Positions 42,139-50,903 are shown, counted from the first letter of the stretch. The stretch: DNA of 64,000 nucleotides from Paroceanicella profunda (GCF_005887635.2 NZ_CP040823.1:50057-114056), one strand, 5' to 3'. Made by a program: numbers and translations. The notes: generated from the sequence alone by a model not told the origin.

Positions 42139-42591
42139 ATGATTGATGATGAGAACCTTGAATCAACCGAGGCAGAGGCACGTGCGGTCGAATCCCGCGC
42201 CGAGGCCTTCATCGGTGTGCGCGAGGCGCGGCGCAGCGAGGTGGCGGAAGACTATGTCGAATTGATCGCTGAGTTGATCCACGAGAACGGCGAAGCCCGA
42301 CCGGTCGATATTTCGGCCCGGATGGGCGTGACCGCGCCGACGGTCGCCAAAACCCTTGGCCGTCTGGCGCGGGACGGCCTGATCACTCGCGCGAAATACC
42401 GTTCGGTCTTTCTGACCGAGGAAGGCCGGGCGCTTGCCAAGGAATGCAGGCACCGCCACGAGATCGTCTTGCGCTTTCTCCTGAGCCTCGGGCTAGACCC
42501 CGAGACGGCTGAACGCGATGCCGAAGGGATCGAGCATCATGTGAGCGAGCGCACGCTTGCCCTGTTCGCGGCGTTTGCCCAGCGGTCATAG
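42139..42591 (+). CDS. mntR: MntR-type (DtxR family) metal-dependent regulator
   Basis: 150 residues. A winged helix at residues ~38-85 ([40 protein letters not shown]) is followed by the metal-binding dimer domain with [20 protein letters not shown] and [13 protein letters not shown]. The glutamate and histidine spacing fits Mn-binding MntR proteins. There is no SH3-like third domain, as in short MntR. It is divergent from an oxidase/ZIP operon, with an MntR-like dyad between. It probably represses or tunes that operon by Mn(II) status. Confidence 0.82.
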   Translation: MIDDENLESTEAEARAVESRAEAFIGVREARRSEVAEDYVELIAELIHENGEARPVDISARMGVTAPTVAKTLGRLARDGLITRAKYRSVFLTEEGRALAKECRHRHEIVLRFLLSLGLDPETAERDAEGIEHHVSERTLALFAAFAQRS

Positions 42592-42715
42592 GCAGGTGGT
42601 TGCCGCTGCAACAAGTCGGTTGGCCGAGGATTTGAACGAGCCAATCTTTGGATGTTCCAAGAAACGTGATTTTGTGCCGCTGGCATTCGGATCGCGCGGG
42701 TAGTAGATCAAGATC

Positions 42716-43060
42716 ATGAGACGTTGGGCGCGCCTTATCTGCATTCTCTCGCTGGTGGCTTTTGCCATCGGCGCGGTCGCGCAGTCTGCGGGCTCAATTG
42801 CCATGGCCTCGTCAATGGTCTCCACGGACAGCGGCATGATGGCGATGGACGATTGCGACGCCTGCGGCAGCTTGGAAGACGGTAAGATGGGTTCCGTCTG
42901 TGATTTTGTGTGCAATGCCGCGGGAATGGCCGCTCTTCTTTCGATTCCGGCTGGCACCAGCCCGATCGCTGCCGCCGCGGCCCATGAAATCCGGCCAATG
43001 GACGTTCCGCACGGAATATCTGGCCCCCCGGCCAAACAACCTCCTCGAGTCTACCTCTGA
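42716..43060 (+). CDS. Small exported cysteine-rich protein, type B
   Basis: 114 residues. The N-terminal LICILSLVAFAIGAVAQSAG is a signal-like segment. The mature part has spaced cysteines (MDDCDACGSLEDGKMGSVCD, then FVCNAAGMAALLS) and ends PPAKQPPRVYL. It shares the xxxC-x-FVC motif, Met-rich prefix and proline/arginine ending with the protein at 20510-20872. Both precede a Tat-exported multicopper oxidase by about 75-140 bases. A periplasmic copper-binding role is likely but unproven; no named family was recognised. Confidence 0.65.
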   Translation: MRRWARLICILSLVAFAIGAVAQSAGSIAMASSMVSTDSGMMAMDDCDACGSLEDGKMGSVCDFVCNAAGMAALLSIPAGTSPIAAAAAHEIRPMDVPHGISGPPAKQPPRVYL

Positions 43061-43196
43061 TCTGACACACGGCGCTTGATTGCGCTTCGTGTGTTTCTCC
43101 GTGCCGGACGCCCCCAAATGGGCGTTTGCGCGGGGCCATGAACGTCGCTGAGCAATTGCTTTGGCGGCGTACAGTGAAATCAGAGAGTGTTTATCC

Positions 43197-44642
43197 ATGT
43201 CCTACCAAATCAGTTCCCGTTTCAGTCGCCGATCTTTTCTTGCAACATCCTTGGCGGGTTTCGGCGCCGCGGCTTTCGGAAAGCCTCTGCGCGCCGAGCC
43301 GCAAATCCGCAGCTTTTCGCTGCGCCCCGCGCCGGGACAGGCAAGGCTGGTCCCAGAACCTTATCCCGCAACCCCCGTTTGGGGCTTCAACGGTCAGGTT
43401 CCCGGCCCGGAGCTACGGGTTCGGCAAGGCGATCGGCTGCGCATCGTCGTCACAAACGGTCTGGACGAGGAAACCACCGTCCATTGGCACGGACTTCGTC
43501 TGCCGAACGCGATGGACGGGGTTCCACACCTGACGCAGAAGCCGATCGCACCCGGAGAAACCTTCACCTACGAGTTCGACGCGATCGATGCCGGGACCTT
43601 TTGGTATCACCCCCACCAGCGCAGTTTCGAGCAGGTCGGACGTGGGCTGGCCGGACCACTCATCATCGACGAATCCAACCCGCCGCGGGTCGACCGCGAT
43701 GTCACCTGGCTGCTTGACGACTGGCGGCTGACGCGGGACGCGGCGATTGCGGATGACTTCGGCGCAGCCATGGACATGAGCCATGCGGGCCGTCTGGGCA
43801 ATACTGTCACGATAAATGGGCGTGTTCCCGATGTCTTCGTGGTGCGGCAAGGCGAACGCATCCGGTTGCGGCTGATCAATGCCGCCAACGCCCGCATCTT
43901 CGCGCTCGACTTCGGCGACCTTTCCGCGCGCATCATTGCGCTCGACGGCCAGCCGATCACCCCGCACGCCGCGCCTGACGGTGTCGTGGTTCTGGGCCCG
44001 GCGATGCGTGCCGACATAATGCTCGATTGCCCTGCCGACCCGGGAACCACGCTTCAAATCGTCGACCGCGCCTATCGCGATAATGAATTTAACCTGCTGG
44101 ATGTCGTCTTTGACGAAACGCCCCTGCGTGCCACGCCGCCGGAATGGGAAATTGCCCTTCCAGCCAATCCACTGATCGAACCTGATCTGAACGCAGCCCG
44201 TCGTCACGAAATCCTGTTCACCGGGGGCATGATGGGCGCCATGGTCGAGCGCCAGATGGGCCCGAGCCAGTCCGGCAGCATGATGGGCGGAATGATGGGT
44301 GGCGTTGTGGGTGGCGGCATGTGGTTCGTCAATGGCGTCGCGGCCGAAGGGCACATGCTCGATCCCTTCCTGACATTGGAGCGCGACGCGAGCCATATCC
44401 TCCAAATGACGAACGCCACTGCCTTCGACCATCCGATCCACCTGCACGGCCACTCCTTCCGCGTCATCAGCCGCGATGGCGTGCCGACCGAATTCCGTGA
44501 ATGGCAGGACACCGTGCTGATCGCGCCGCGCGAGCAGGTCGAAATCGCCCTGGTCGCCGACAATCCCGGAGACTGGATGTTCCATTGCCACATCCTTGAG
44601 CACCAGGCGGCCGGGATGATGGGCGTGATCCGCGTCGCATGA
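43197..44642 (+). CDS. Tat-exported multicopper oxidase (CueO-like)
   Basis: 481 residues from ATG 43197. The Tat signal is FSRRSFLATSLAGFGAAAFG. The copper motifs are complete: HWHGLRLPNAMDGVPHLTQ, YHPHQRSFEQVGRGLAGPLI, HPIHLHGHSFRVI and WMFHCHILEHQAAGMMG. A Met/Gly-rich stretch (GGMMGAMVERQMGPSQSGSM) before the last domain is typical of cuprous oxidases. It is probably periplasmic and oxidises Cu(I). It is followed by an Asp-box protein (ATGA overlap), DUF411 and a cytochrome c in one operon. Confidence 0.9.
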   Translation: MSYQISSRFSRRSFLATSLAGFGAAAFGKPLRAEPQIRSFSLRPAPGQARLVPEPYPATPVWGFNGQVPGPELRVRQGDRLRIVVTNGLDEETTVHWHGLRLPNAMDGVPHLTQKPIAPGETFTYEFDAIDAGTFWYHPHQRSFEQVGRGLAGPLIIDESNPPRVDRDVTWLLDDWRLTRDAAIADDFGAAMDMSHAGRLGNTVTINGRVPDVFVVRQGERIRLRLINAANARIFALDFGDLSARIIALDGQPITPHAAPDGVVVLGPAMRADIMLDCPADPGTTLQIVDRAYRDNEFNLLDVVFDETPLRATPPEWEIALPANPLIEPDLNAARRHEILFTGGMMGAMVERQMGPSQSGSMMGGMMGGVVGGGMWFVNGVAAEGHMLDPFLTLERDASHILQMTNATAFDHPIHLHGHSFRVISRDGVPTEFREWQDTVLIAPREQVEIALVADNPGDWMFHCHILEHQAAGMMGVIRVA

Positions 44643-45589
44643 GCAGAGGAGCATGCAGATTGAAGTCGATTGAGATTGGATGTCGGCCAAACCGGCGCAA
44701 GGTACTCACCGCGGCACTCAGTATCGGCGTCGCTTCGATGTTGCCGGGGTTCGCACTCGCGGCGAGCGATGGTGATCCAGCGGCACTTGCCTTTGATGGC
44801 GATACCATTCTGCTGGCGAGAGGAGGGCTGTTCGTCAGTGACGATGACGGCCGGACTTGGACCGCGGCAGAGACACCGGGGAACGTGCTGTCGCTGGCGA
44901 CCCATCGCGACCGGCCTGGCCGTGTGGTTGCGGGGCTCGCCGTGGGCGGTGTCAGCACTTCCGAAGATGGGGGCGCTTCGTGGCGCGTCAGCGACGCTGG
45001 GCTGCCTGACGGAGAGATCAATGCCGTTGCCATCGCCTCGCGGAACTCGGACATGATCTATGCCTCGGTTCGCGGCGACGGATTGTGGAAGAGCGAGGAC
45101 GCCGGCGCAACCTGGTCGCTCGCCATGGACCGCCCCTGGCTCGACGACGCAGAGCGCGAACCTCTTGCTCTGGCTTCGGTCGAGCTTGAAACCGGCATGG
45201 GCGGGATCTGGATCTATGCGGGCACCGAGGTTGGCCTTGCGCGGGTGCCCGATTGCTTTTGTCGCTGGCAGGACGTGCAGCCAGGCAACGCGATGGACGC
45301 ATTGGTTGCGGGTGAAGCCCCACCGTCCGAAGCGCCATTGCCAGGCGGTCAACCGATCCTGTCGCTGGCCAGTGCCCCCTCGGCGCCGGAAGTGATGTAT
45401 GCCGCTCTGCGTTCGGGCCTCTGGGCATCGCAGGACGGCGGAGTCATCTGGCAAAAGCGGGCCAGCAAAGCTGCGACCGCTGTTGCGGTTCATCCAAGAG
45501 ACGAGACCTACATCGCTGCCCTGTTGGGCGGCATCTTGAAATTCAGCCGTGACGGCGGCGCAACCTGGATCGAAACAGGAGAACTATGA
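44639..45589 (+). CDS. Exported Asp-box (BNR) beta-propeller-like protein
   Basis: 316 residues overlapping the oxidase stop (ATGA). A Tat-like signal lies within RPNRRKVLTAALSIGVASML. Five Asp-box turns of SxDxGxxW form are visible: SDDDGRTW, SEDGGASW, SEDAGATW, SQDGGVIW and SRDGGATW. They indicate a small six- to seven-bladed propeller like Ycf48/VPS10 or F510_1955 proteins. Such domains bind partners rather than catalyse. The translational coupling to a copper oxidase and then DUF411 suggests a periplasmic scaffold. A DCFCRW segment may add metal binding. Confidence 0.75.
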   Translation: MSRGACRLKSIEIGCRPNRRKVLTAALSIGVASMLPGFALAASDGDPAALAFDGDTILLARGGLFVSDDDGRTWTAAETPGNVLSLATHRDRPGRVVAGLAVGGVSTSEDGGASWRVSDAGLPDGEINAVAIASRNSDMIYASVRGDGLWKSEDAGATWSLAMDRPWLDDAEREPLALASVELETGMGGIWIYAGTEVGLARVPDCFCRWQDVQPGNAMDALVAGEAPPSEAPLPGGQPILSLASAPSAPEVMYAALRSGLWASQDGGVIWQKRASKAATAVAVHPRDETYIAALLGGILKFSRDGGATWIETGEL

Positions 45590-46083
45590 TGGAGAAAATG
45601 ATGCAGAGAAGAAACGCGCTTGGTCTGATTGGCAGCGGCATTGTCGGAATGGTGGGCCTGACCACATCGGCTTGGGCGCAAGCGACAGGCGATGTGGCGC
45701 CCGGTCTGACGGGCAGCGAAAGGCAGATCACCATCTGGCGCGATCCGGGCTGCGGCTGCTGTGATGCCTATGGGGATTATCTCGAAGAACACGGCTTTAC
45801 CGTAACGCGTGTGGATGACCGCGACTTCGACAAACGCTCGGTCGAAGTCGGTGTGCCCGCCCAGGGCATCGGCTGCCACTTGGCCGAAATCGACGGCTAC
45901 TATGTCAGCGGTCTCGTCCCCGTCGACATCATCGAGCGGCTGCTGGAAACCCGTCCGGCGATAACGGGTATCACCTTGCCGGGAATGCCCGCGAATGCAC
46001 CCGGGATGGCTGCGGTCAAGTCAGGCACGCTAAGGACCTACGCCTTTGGCCCGGAAGGAATCTCAATCTATGCCGATGAATAA
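45586..46083 (+). CDS. DUF411 exported metal-binding protein, copy 2
   Basis: 165 residues, ATGA overlap with the Asp-box gene. The signal is RRNALGLIGSGIVGMVGLTT ending SAWAQ. Core motifs: WRDPGCGCCDAYGDYLEEHG (CGCC), VPAQGIGCHLAEIDGYYVSG, LPGMPANAPGMAAV. It lacks the C-terminal FSRYTAA-like end of copies 1 and 3 and is more divergent, so it is probably an older or separately acquired paralogue. It is in one operon with the oxidase and the following cytochrome. Confidence 0.85.
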   Translation: MMEKMMQRRNALGLIGSGIVGMVGLTTSAWAQATGDVAPGLTGSERQITIWRDPGCGCCDAYGDYLEEHGFTVTRVDDRDFDKRSVEVGVPAQGIGCHLAEIDGYYVSGLVPVDIIERLLETRPAITGITLPGMPANAPGMAAVKSGTLRTYAFGPEGISIYADE

Positions 46084-46597
46084 GGGGCCGAAAAACCGAC
46101 TGGCGAAGGGTACGGTCAGGCGGTCAGTGCACCTCGCTGCCCTAGTGTCCACGCTCGCGACCACCGGCGTTGTGGTGCTGGCCCAATCGGAACCGGTGGA
46201 CCCGCGTGTCGAGGGACTGACGTTCTTGGGAGAGCCCGTGCTTGCATCCGAGGTCACGGCAGGGCAACAGCTTTATGCGGACAACTGCGCCAGTTGCCAT
46301 GGTGCGAACCTTGAAGGCCAGCCCGATTGGCGTCGTCGTCTTGACACCGGAAGAATGCCGGCCCCGCCGCATGATGACACAGGCCACACCTGGCACCATT
46401 CAGACCGCATGCTTTTTCAGATCACTAAAGGCGGGGTCGGTGCCGTCGTGCCGGGATACGAGAGCGACATGCCGGCCTTCGGAGAGGATCTGACAGACGC
46501 AGAGATCGAGGCGATCCTCGTCTACATCAAGAGCACCTGGCCTGAGCGACAACGTGAGTTCCAAGCCGAAGTTTCGGCCAATGACACGGGCGGGTGA
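46076..46597 (+). CDS. Exported monohaem cytochrome c
   Basis: 173 residues from ATG 46076 (overlapping the DUF411 stop; 46070 is an alternative). A signal/anchor lies at HLAALVSTLATTGVVVLAQS. The haem motif is CASCH in DNCASCHGANLEGQPDWR, and the axial Met is in YESDMPAFGEDL. It closely resembles the cytochrome at 19931-20392, including PAPPHDDTGHTWHH and YIKSTWPERQR. It probably accepts electrons from the adjacent copper oxidase or passes them to an oxidase; inference from operon position. Confidence 0.85.
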   Translation: MNKGPKNRLAKGTVRRSVHLAALVSTLATTGVVVLAQSEPVDPRVEGLTFLGEPVLASEVTAGQQLYADNCASCHGANLEGQPDWRRRLDTGRMPAPPHDDTGHTWHHSDRMLFQITKGGVGAVVPGYESDMPAFGEDLTDAEIEAILVYIKSTWPERQREFQAEVSANDTGG

Positions 46598-46796
46598 AGT
46601 TCGACAGGGTGTCAGGATAGTATCTTTCGACCAAAGCCGATCCACCGGGGGACCAATTCGGCAAATCTGTCCTACTCCGCCCCCCGACTCCCGCTTTACC
46701 ACGCTAATTCGGACCTGACCTGGTTGGCCGTTAACCCGACCGCAAGGCAAGCATGTGCTACCAGGGTCGCGTGCATGCGTTCACGAAAATTTGCCC

Positions 46797-46827
46797 TTGA
46801 ACCTCTAGCCACTAGAAGTCCTATCTA
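46797..46827 (+). promoter_or_regulatory. MerR-type promoter 1 (L,D-transpeptidase)
   Basis: TTGAAC (46797-46802), a 19-bp spacer CTCTAGCCACTAGAAGTCC, then TATCTA (46822-46827). The long spacer with a central dyad is the hallmark of MerR-activated promoters. The same pattern occurs at 48003, 62303 (minus strand) and 63546. It lies 62 bases before the start chosen for the next gene. Confidence 0.8.
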
Positions 46828-46888
46828 GTCGACGAGAATGTATATCGTTCTTGCCATTGATCGCCGGTGGGAACCGAAAGGGTACGAC

Positions 46889-47551
46889 ATGCTGACAAGA
46901 CGACACTTCATTCAAACGACAACAGCGCTCTTTTCGGCGACTGTGGCCAACCCTGTGTTTGCCGATAGCTGGCCCACCGAGGCGCAGAAGGCTGAATGGG
47001 ACGCGCAAGTCAGCCCGCCCGGCTTCGATCCGGCCACGTCAAACCCTTGGGGACTACACCCACGTTTCTTGCCTCAGCGTGTGGACGCGAAGGACGGCCT
47101 CGTGCCGGGAGACATCCATGTCGATGCGGTCGCGCGGTATCTCTACCACATTGAGGAGGGTGGAACCGCGATGCGCTACGGCGTGGCGATCGCGCGGGGC
47201 AACCTCTACGAGCCAGGTGTTTATAACATCAAGCGCAAGGTCAGGTGGCCGCACTGGACGCCGACACAGAATATGATCGAGCGGGATCCCGAAAACGCAA
47301 GATGGGCCGACGGGATGGAACCCGGGCCTCAAAACGCCTTGGGATCGCGGGCGCTCTATCTCTATGTCGGTGATCGCGACACCTATCTTCGGATACACGG
47401 CACACCCTATCCGAGAAGCATCGGCGGTCGTGCGAGTTCGGGTTGCGTGCGGATGGTTATGGCACACATCAACGAGCTTTATCCGAACGTCGCGATCGGA
47501 TCGACAGCACATCTTTATTCGGCTGAGGACAGCGTTACCGCGAGAAGTTGA
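46889..47551 (+). CDS. Exported L,D-transpeptidase (YkuD domain)
   Basis: 220 residues from ATG 46889, chosen because the upstream ATG at 46838 would leave only a few bases of leader after the promoter. The Tat-like signal is LTRRHFIQTTTALFSATVAN. The catalytic YkuD motif is HGTPYPRSIGGRASSGCVRM, with Cys as nucleophile. It cross-links peptidoglycan by 3-3 bonds or attaches lipoprotein/copper-sensitive peptides. It is behind a MerR-type promoter, so it is probably metal-induced. A second transpeptidase is at 50904. Confidence 0.88.
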   Translation: MLTRRHFIQTTTALFSATVANPVFADSWPTEAQKAEWDAQVSPPGFDPATSNPWGLHPRFLPQRVDAKDGLVPGDIHVDAVARYLYHIEEGGTAMRYGVAIARGNLYEPGVYNIKRKVRWPHWTPTQNMIERDPENARWADGMEPGPQNALGSRALYLYVGDRDTYLRIHGTPYPRSIGGRASSGCVRMVMAHINELYPNVAIGSTAHLYSAEDSVTARS

Positions 47552-47598
47552 ATGAGGTAATTAGCTCTCAGCGCATTGATGTGACGTGCGGGTCGTCG

Positions 47599-47883
47599 TC
47601 ACACTTCCCGCGCGACGCAGATAGGGTTGCCGTTCGCCGTGCGCAGCGGCAGCAAGGTCGTTTCAACGGGGCCGCTGTGTTCGTACCAGTAGCACCCGTC
47701 CTCGGGCACCAAGCGCGCGGTTGCAACATCCTGATCCGGGGCAGCCATTGCAATCACGGCTTCGGGAACGTTGCCCCGCTGGTCTGCCGCGTCGCCTGGC
47801 CCAGTCGGCTGGACTGCGCATCCGGCCGTAAGCGACAGCACCACTGCAACCATCATTTTTTGCTTCAGCATCAAAACCCGCAT
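47599..47883 (-). CDS. Small lipoprotein
   Basis: 94 residues from ATG 47883, with AAGGAAG seven bases upstream; the longer frame to 48063 would run through the MerR-type promoter region and is rejected. The lipobox LSLTAGC follows a KQKMMVAVVL signal, then CAVQPTGPGDAADQRG and a C-terminal part with two Cys (EDGCYWYEHSGPVE, NGNPICVAREV). Convergent with the L,D-transpeptidase and divergent from the P-ATPase. Unknown function; perhaps an envelope metal sensor or protector. Confidence 0.72.
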   Translation of the reverse strand: MRVLMLKQKMMVAVVLSLTAGCAVQPTGPGDAADQRGNVPEAVIAMAAPDQDVATARLVPEDGCYWYEHSGPVETTLLPLRTANGNPICVAREV

Positions 47884-48002
47884 CAAGCTTCCTTTCGTGA
47901 CTGTTTTTCTTTGCAGCGGCTGTTCATGCCTCAAGGCGTGATGGAGCCGGTCGCCGCATCCTCTAGCAATAAAACAAACTGAAATACCACCGTATTTTGC
48001 TC

Positions 48003-48033
48003 TTGAAGCTCTAGCTACTGTAGGGGCTATGTC
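48003..48033 (+). promoter_or_regulatory. MerR-type promoter 2 (Zn/Cd/Pb ATPase)
   Basis: TTGAAG (48003-48008), a 19-bp spacer CTCTAGCTACTGTAGGGGC, TATGTC (48028-48033). Same geometry and the same CTCTAGC half-site as promoters 1 and 3. It lies 33 bases before the P-ATPase start. Confidence 0.8.
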
Positions 48034-48065
48034 ATGGTAAAGCACCCGAATCCAGAGGTCCATTC

Positions 48066-50420
48066 ATGCCGTCCGACACCCATCGTCACGACCACGATCA
48101 CGCCGAAGATGCCCAGACAAGCGGCGGCAGCTGCTGCGGGAGCGCCGGAACGTGCGGCGACATCGTTCCGACGACGCCCGCGCCAGCGGGCGGGCGCAGT
48201 TTTCAGGTGTCCGGCCTCGATTGCGCCGAGGAGGTAGCAATCCTGAACAAGGTGGTCGGCCCGAAGATCGGCGGGGCCGAGCATCTCGCGTTCGACGTGA
48301 TCAATGGACGGATGACTATTCTCGACAGCGCCAAGAGTGTATCGGACGGCGAAATTGCAGAGCTGGTCGCAAGCACCGGCATGACCGCCAAGCCCTGGGA
48401 TGCCGAAAACGCGTCGGTCGACCAGGCGGCCCATCTTGCACGCCAGCGGCTGTTTACGGCGCTCAGTGGCGGCTTCTGGGCCGCGGGATTTCTGTGGCAC
48501 ATCATCGAGACCGGCATGGGGGGGGCACTCGGCCTCTTCGCAGGGCACGGCGAAGCGCCGATGCCACTGGTCGAGGCAGGGCTATTCGCGGTTGCGATCC
48601 TGTTCGGTGTTTGGCTCGTGGCGCCCAAGGCATGGTCGTCCGCACGGCGGCTGTCGCCCGACATGAACCTGCTCATGGTAGTCGCAGTCGCGGGTGCAAT
48701 TGGCCTCGGCGAATTTTTCGAGGCGGCGACGGTTGCGTTCTTCTTCTCGCTCTCGCTTTTCCTCGAAAGCTGGAGCGTCGGGCGTGCGAGGAATGCGGTT
48801 TCAGCTCTGCTGGACCTGGCGCCGCCGACGGCAAGAATTCTTTATGATGACGGTTCGGAAGCGGACGTACCGGCTTCCGCGGTTGCTATCAACGCACGTT
48901 TCGTCGTGCGCGGCGGAGACCGCATCCCATTGGATGGTGAGGTTGTCGATGGGGCAGGGGCCGTCGATCAGGCGCCAATCACCGGAGAGAGTGCGCTGGT
49001 CCCAAAGGAACGGGGCGACGATGTCTATGCCGGTACGATCAACGGCGAAGGCACACTGACGGTGCGCGCCACGAAGGCCGCCTCGGACACCGTGTTGGCC
49101 AAGATTATCCGCATGGTCGGCGACGCCCATGCCCGCCGCGCGCCGGTGGAGCAGTGGGTGGCGAAATTTGCCCGCATCTACACGCCTATCGTCATGGCTC
49201 TCGCCATCGCAATTGCCCTGTTGCCGCCGCTCATTTTCGGTGGGGCCTGGGATTATTGGTTCTACAATGCACTCGTGCTGCTGGTGATCGCCTGCCCGTG
49301 TGCTCTGGTCATCTCGACACCGGTCTCCATCGTCGCTGCACTCACCGCCTCTGCGCGGGCGGGGGTGCTGATCAAGGGCGGTGCATATGTTGAGGCACCG
49401 GGCAAGACCACTGCATTGGCCATGGACAAGACCGGCACGATCACCATGGGCGAGCCCGAGGTGGCGGCGGTGCATCCGCTGGGCAAAGCATCGGCGCAAG
49501 ATCTGATGACCCTCGCCGCTGGGCTGGAGGCACGTTCCTCGCATCCCTTGGCGCGTGCCATTCTCGCGCGGGCAGAAGCCGACGGCATCAATGTGTCCGC
49601 CGCGGAAGACACCCGAACCGTTCCCGGTAGAGGACTTGAAGGACGCACAGACGGCCGGTCGATCTGGCTAGGGTCCGACCGGTTTGCCGAGGAGAAGGGT
49701 TTCGGCGACGCCATTCCGAAGGATCTGCGCGACCGCATCGAAGGGGCTGGCAGCACCCTTGTTGCCGTGGGCGACGACACCGGCGTGACCGGCATCCTGG
49801 AATTGCGCGACCGTATCCGCCCCGACGCCAAGGGCATCGTGGCACAGCTCCACGCGCAAGGCGTGAAGACCATCGTCATGTTGACGGGCGACAACGAGCG
49901 GACAGCGCGCGCCGTTGCAGCCGAGGTCGGCATCGACGAGGTCCGTGCCGAGCTTTTGCCCGAAGACAAGGTGACAGCCATCGAAGAACTGGTCGAAACG
50001 CATGACATGGTGGCCATGATCGGCGACGGGGTGAACGACGCCCCCGCCATGGCGCGCGCGCATTACGCCATCGCGATGGGCGCTGTTGGTTCGGACGCGG
50101 CAATCGAGACGGCGGATATTGCCCTGATGACCGACGACCTCGGCAAGGTGCCTTGGCTGATCGGTCATTCGCGCCGGACAATGTCGATTATCCATCAGAA
50201 CATCGGTATTTCCTTGGCGACCAAGGGCGTTTTCGTTGTCGCTACCGCGTTCGGACTGGCATCGATGTGGGGCGCTATTGCAGCCGACGTAGGAGTGTCA
50301 TTGCTGGTGGTGGCCAACGCCCTGCGCCTGCTTAACAGCCAAGAGGCCAAGGCGCCGCCGTCCGGCGGTGAACAGGTTGGCGAAGGCTTGGCCAAAGGGG
50401 CGCTGGCACATGGTCATTGA
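48066..50420 (+). CDS. Zn/Cd/Pb-type P1B ATPase (ZntA/CadA-like)
   Basis: 784 residues. The N-terminus is metal-rich: HRHDHDHAED, GGSCCGSAGTCGD, and an HMA-like domain with GLDCAEEVAILNKV (Cys-Ala-Glu-Glu in place of CxxC). The core contains CPCALVISTP (typical of Zn(II)/Cd(II)/Pb(II) exporters), DKTGTIT and [15 protein letters not shown]. The C-terminus ends SGGEQVGEGLAKGALAHGH. It exports divalent soft metals. A MerR-type promoter stands 33 bases upstream. Confidence 0.92.
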   Translation: MPSDTHRHDHDHAEDAQTSGGSCCGSAGTCGDIVPTTPAPAGGRSFQVSGLDCAEEVAILNKVVGPKIGGAEHLAFDVINGRMTILDSAKSVSDGEIAELVASTGMTAKPWDAENASVDQAAHLARQRLFTALSGGFWAAGFLWHIIETGMGGALGLFAGHGEAPMPLVEAGLFAVAILFGVWLVAPKAWSSARRLSPDMNLLMVVAVAGAIGLGEFFEAATVAFFFSLSLFLESWSVGRARNAVSALLDLAPPTARILYDDGSEADVPASAVAINARFVVRGGDRIPLDGEVVDGAGAVDQAPITGESALVPKERGDDVYAGTINGEGTLTVRATKAASDTVLAKIIRMVGDAHARRAPVEQWVAKFARIYTPIVMALAIAIALLPPLIFGGAWDYWFYNALVLLVIACPCALVISTPVSIVAALTASARAGVLIKGGAYVEAPGKTTALAMDKTGTITMGEPEVAAVHPLGKASAQDLMTLAAGLEARSSHPLARAILARAEADGINVSAAEDTRTVPGRGLEGRTDGRSIWLGSDRFAEEKGFGDAIPKDLRDRIEGAGSTLVAVGDDTGVTGILELRDRIRPDAKGIVAQLHAQGVKTIVMLTGDNERTARAVAAEVGIDEVRAELLPEDKVTAIEELVETHDMVAMIGDGVNDAPAMARAHYAIAMGAVGSDAAIETADIALMTDDLGKVPWLIGHSRRTMSIIHQNIGISLATKGVFVVATAFGLASMWGAIAADVGVSLLVVANALRLLNSQEAKAPPSGGEQVGEGLAKGALAHGH

Positions 50421-50454
50421 ACTGGGAGAACCCGGAAAGGAGCCGAGACGAGAC

Positions 50455-50721
50455 ATGAGCGTGAAGGGCAGGATGATGTGTCCGGTTTGCGAGGTGCCCT
50501 TGAGCATGACCGACCGCCAGGGGATCGAGATCGACTTCTGTCCCGATTGCCGGGGTGTCTGGCTCGACCGGGGCGAACTGGACAAGATCATCGAGCGTTC
50601 GGCACCCGATGTGGCGCCTCAGCGGGTGCCTGAGCCGCGCGGCTACGACGATGATCGCGGCTACCGGCGCGGAAAGCACGGCTATCGGCGCAAATCCTGG
50701 CTTCACGAGTTGTTCGATTAA
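50455..50721 (+). CDS. Zinc-ribbon protein (TFIIB-like zf domain)
   Basis: 88 residues from ATG 50455 (another ATG at 50410 would overlap the ATPase stop). The N-terminus is a Zn ribbon: CPVCEVPLSMTDRQGIEIDF then CPDCRGVWLDRGELDKIIER (two CxxC pairs). The C-terminal part is basic and disordered (RGYDDDRGYRRGKHGYRRKS), ending SWLHELFD. Such proteins are common downstream of metal genes but have no assigned reaction. It directly follows the P-ATPase. Confidence 0.8.
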   Translation: MSVKGRMMCPVCEVPLSMTDRQGIEIDFCPDCRGVWLDRGELDKIIERSAPDVAPQRVPEPRGYDDDRGYRRGKHGYRRKSWLHELFD

Positions 50722-50726
50722 GGCTT

Positions 50727-50840
50727 GCCGTGGCCTCCCTGCCGGTCGCCCTCAAGGCGCTGCGGTAGGCCCGCAAGGCATTCAGCGGTGAGCAGGTTGG
50801 TCCAAAGATCGCAAAGGCCGCGCTTGCCCACGGACATTGA
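50727..50840 (+). pseudogene. Degenerate 3' end of a second P-type ATPase
   Basis: A 38-codon stretch reads AVASLPVALKALR, stop, then ARKAFSGEQVGPKIAKAALAHGH and stop. The last 19 codons closely mirror the ATPase end SGGEQVGEGLAKGALAHGH at 50362-50420. The first part resembles the last transmembrane helix of such ATPases (VALKALR). It is therefore probably the remnant of a tandem or deleted paralogue. No upstream remainder is present. Confidence 0.55.
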
Positions 50841-50903
50841 TCACGCAGCATTTGCAAGGTAACGTAATGTCCATATCAGACCTCACGAAAGAGGCATCGA
50901 GCA

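Noticed and set aside
43413..44690. 425-codon minus-strand open frame inside the second oxidase gene
   Set aside because: It is antisense to a well-supported oxidase, and high GC makes long shadow frames common here.
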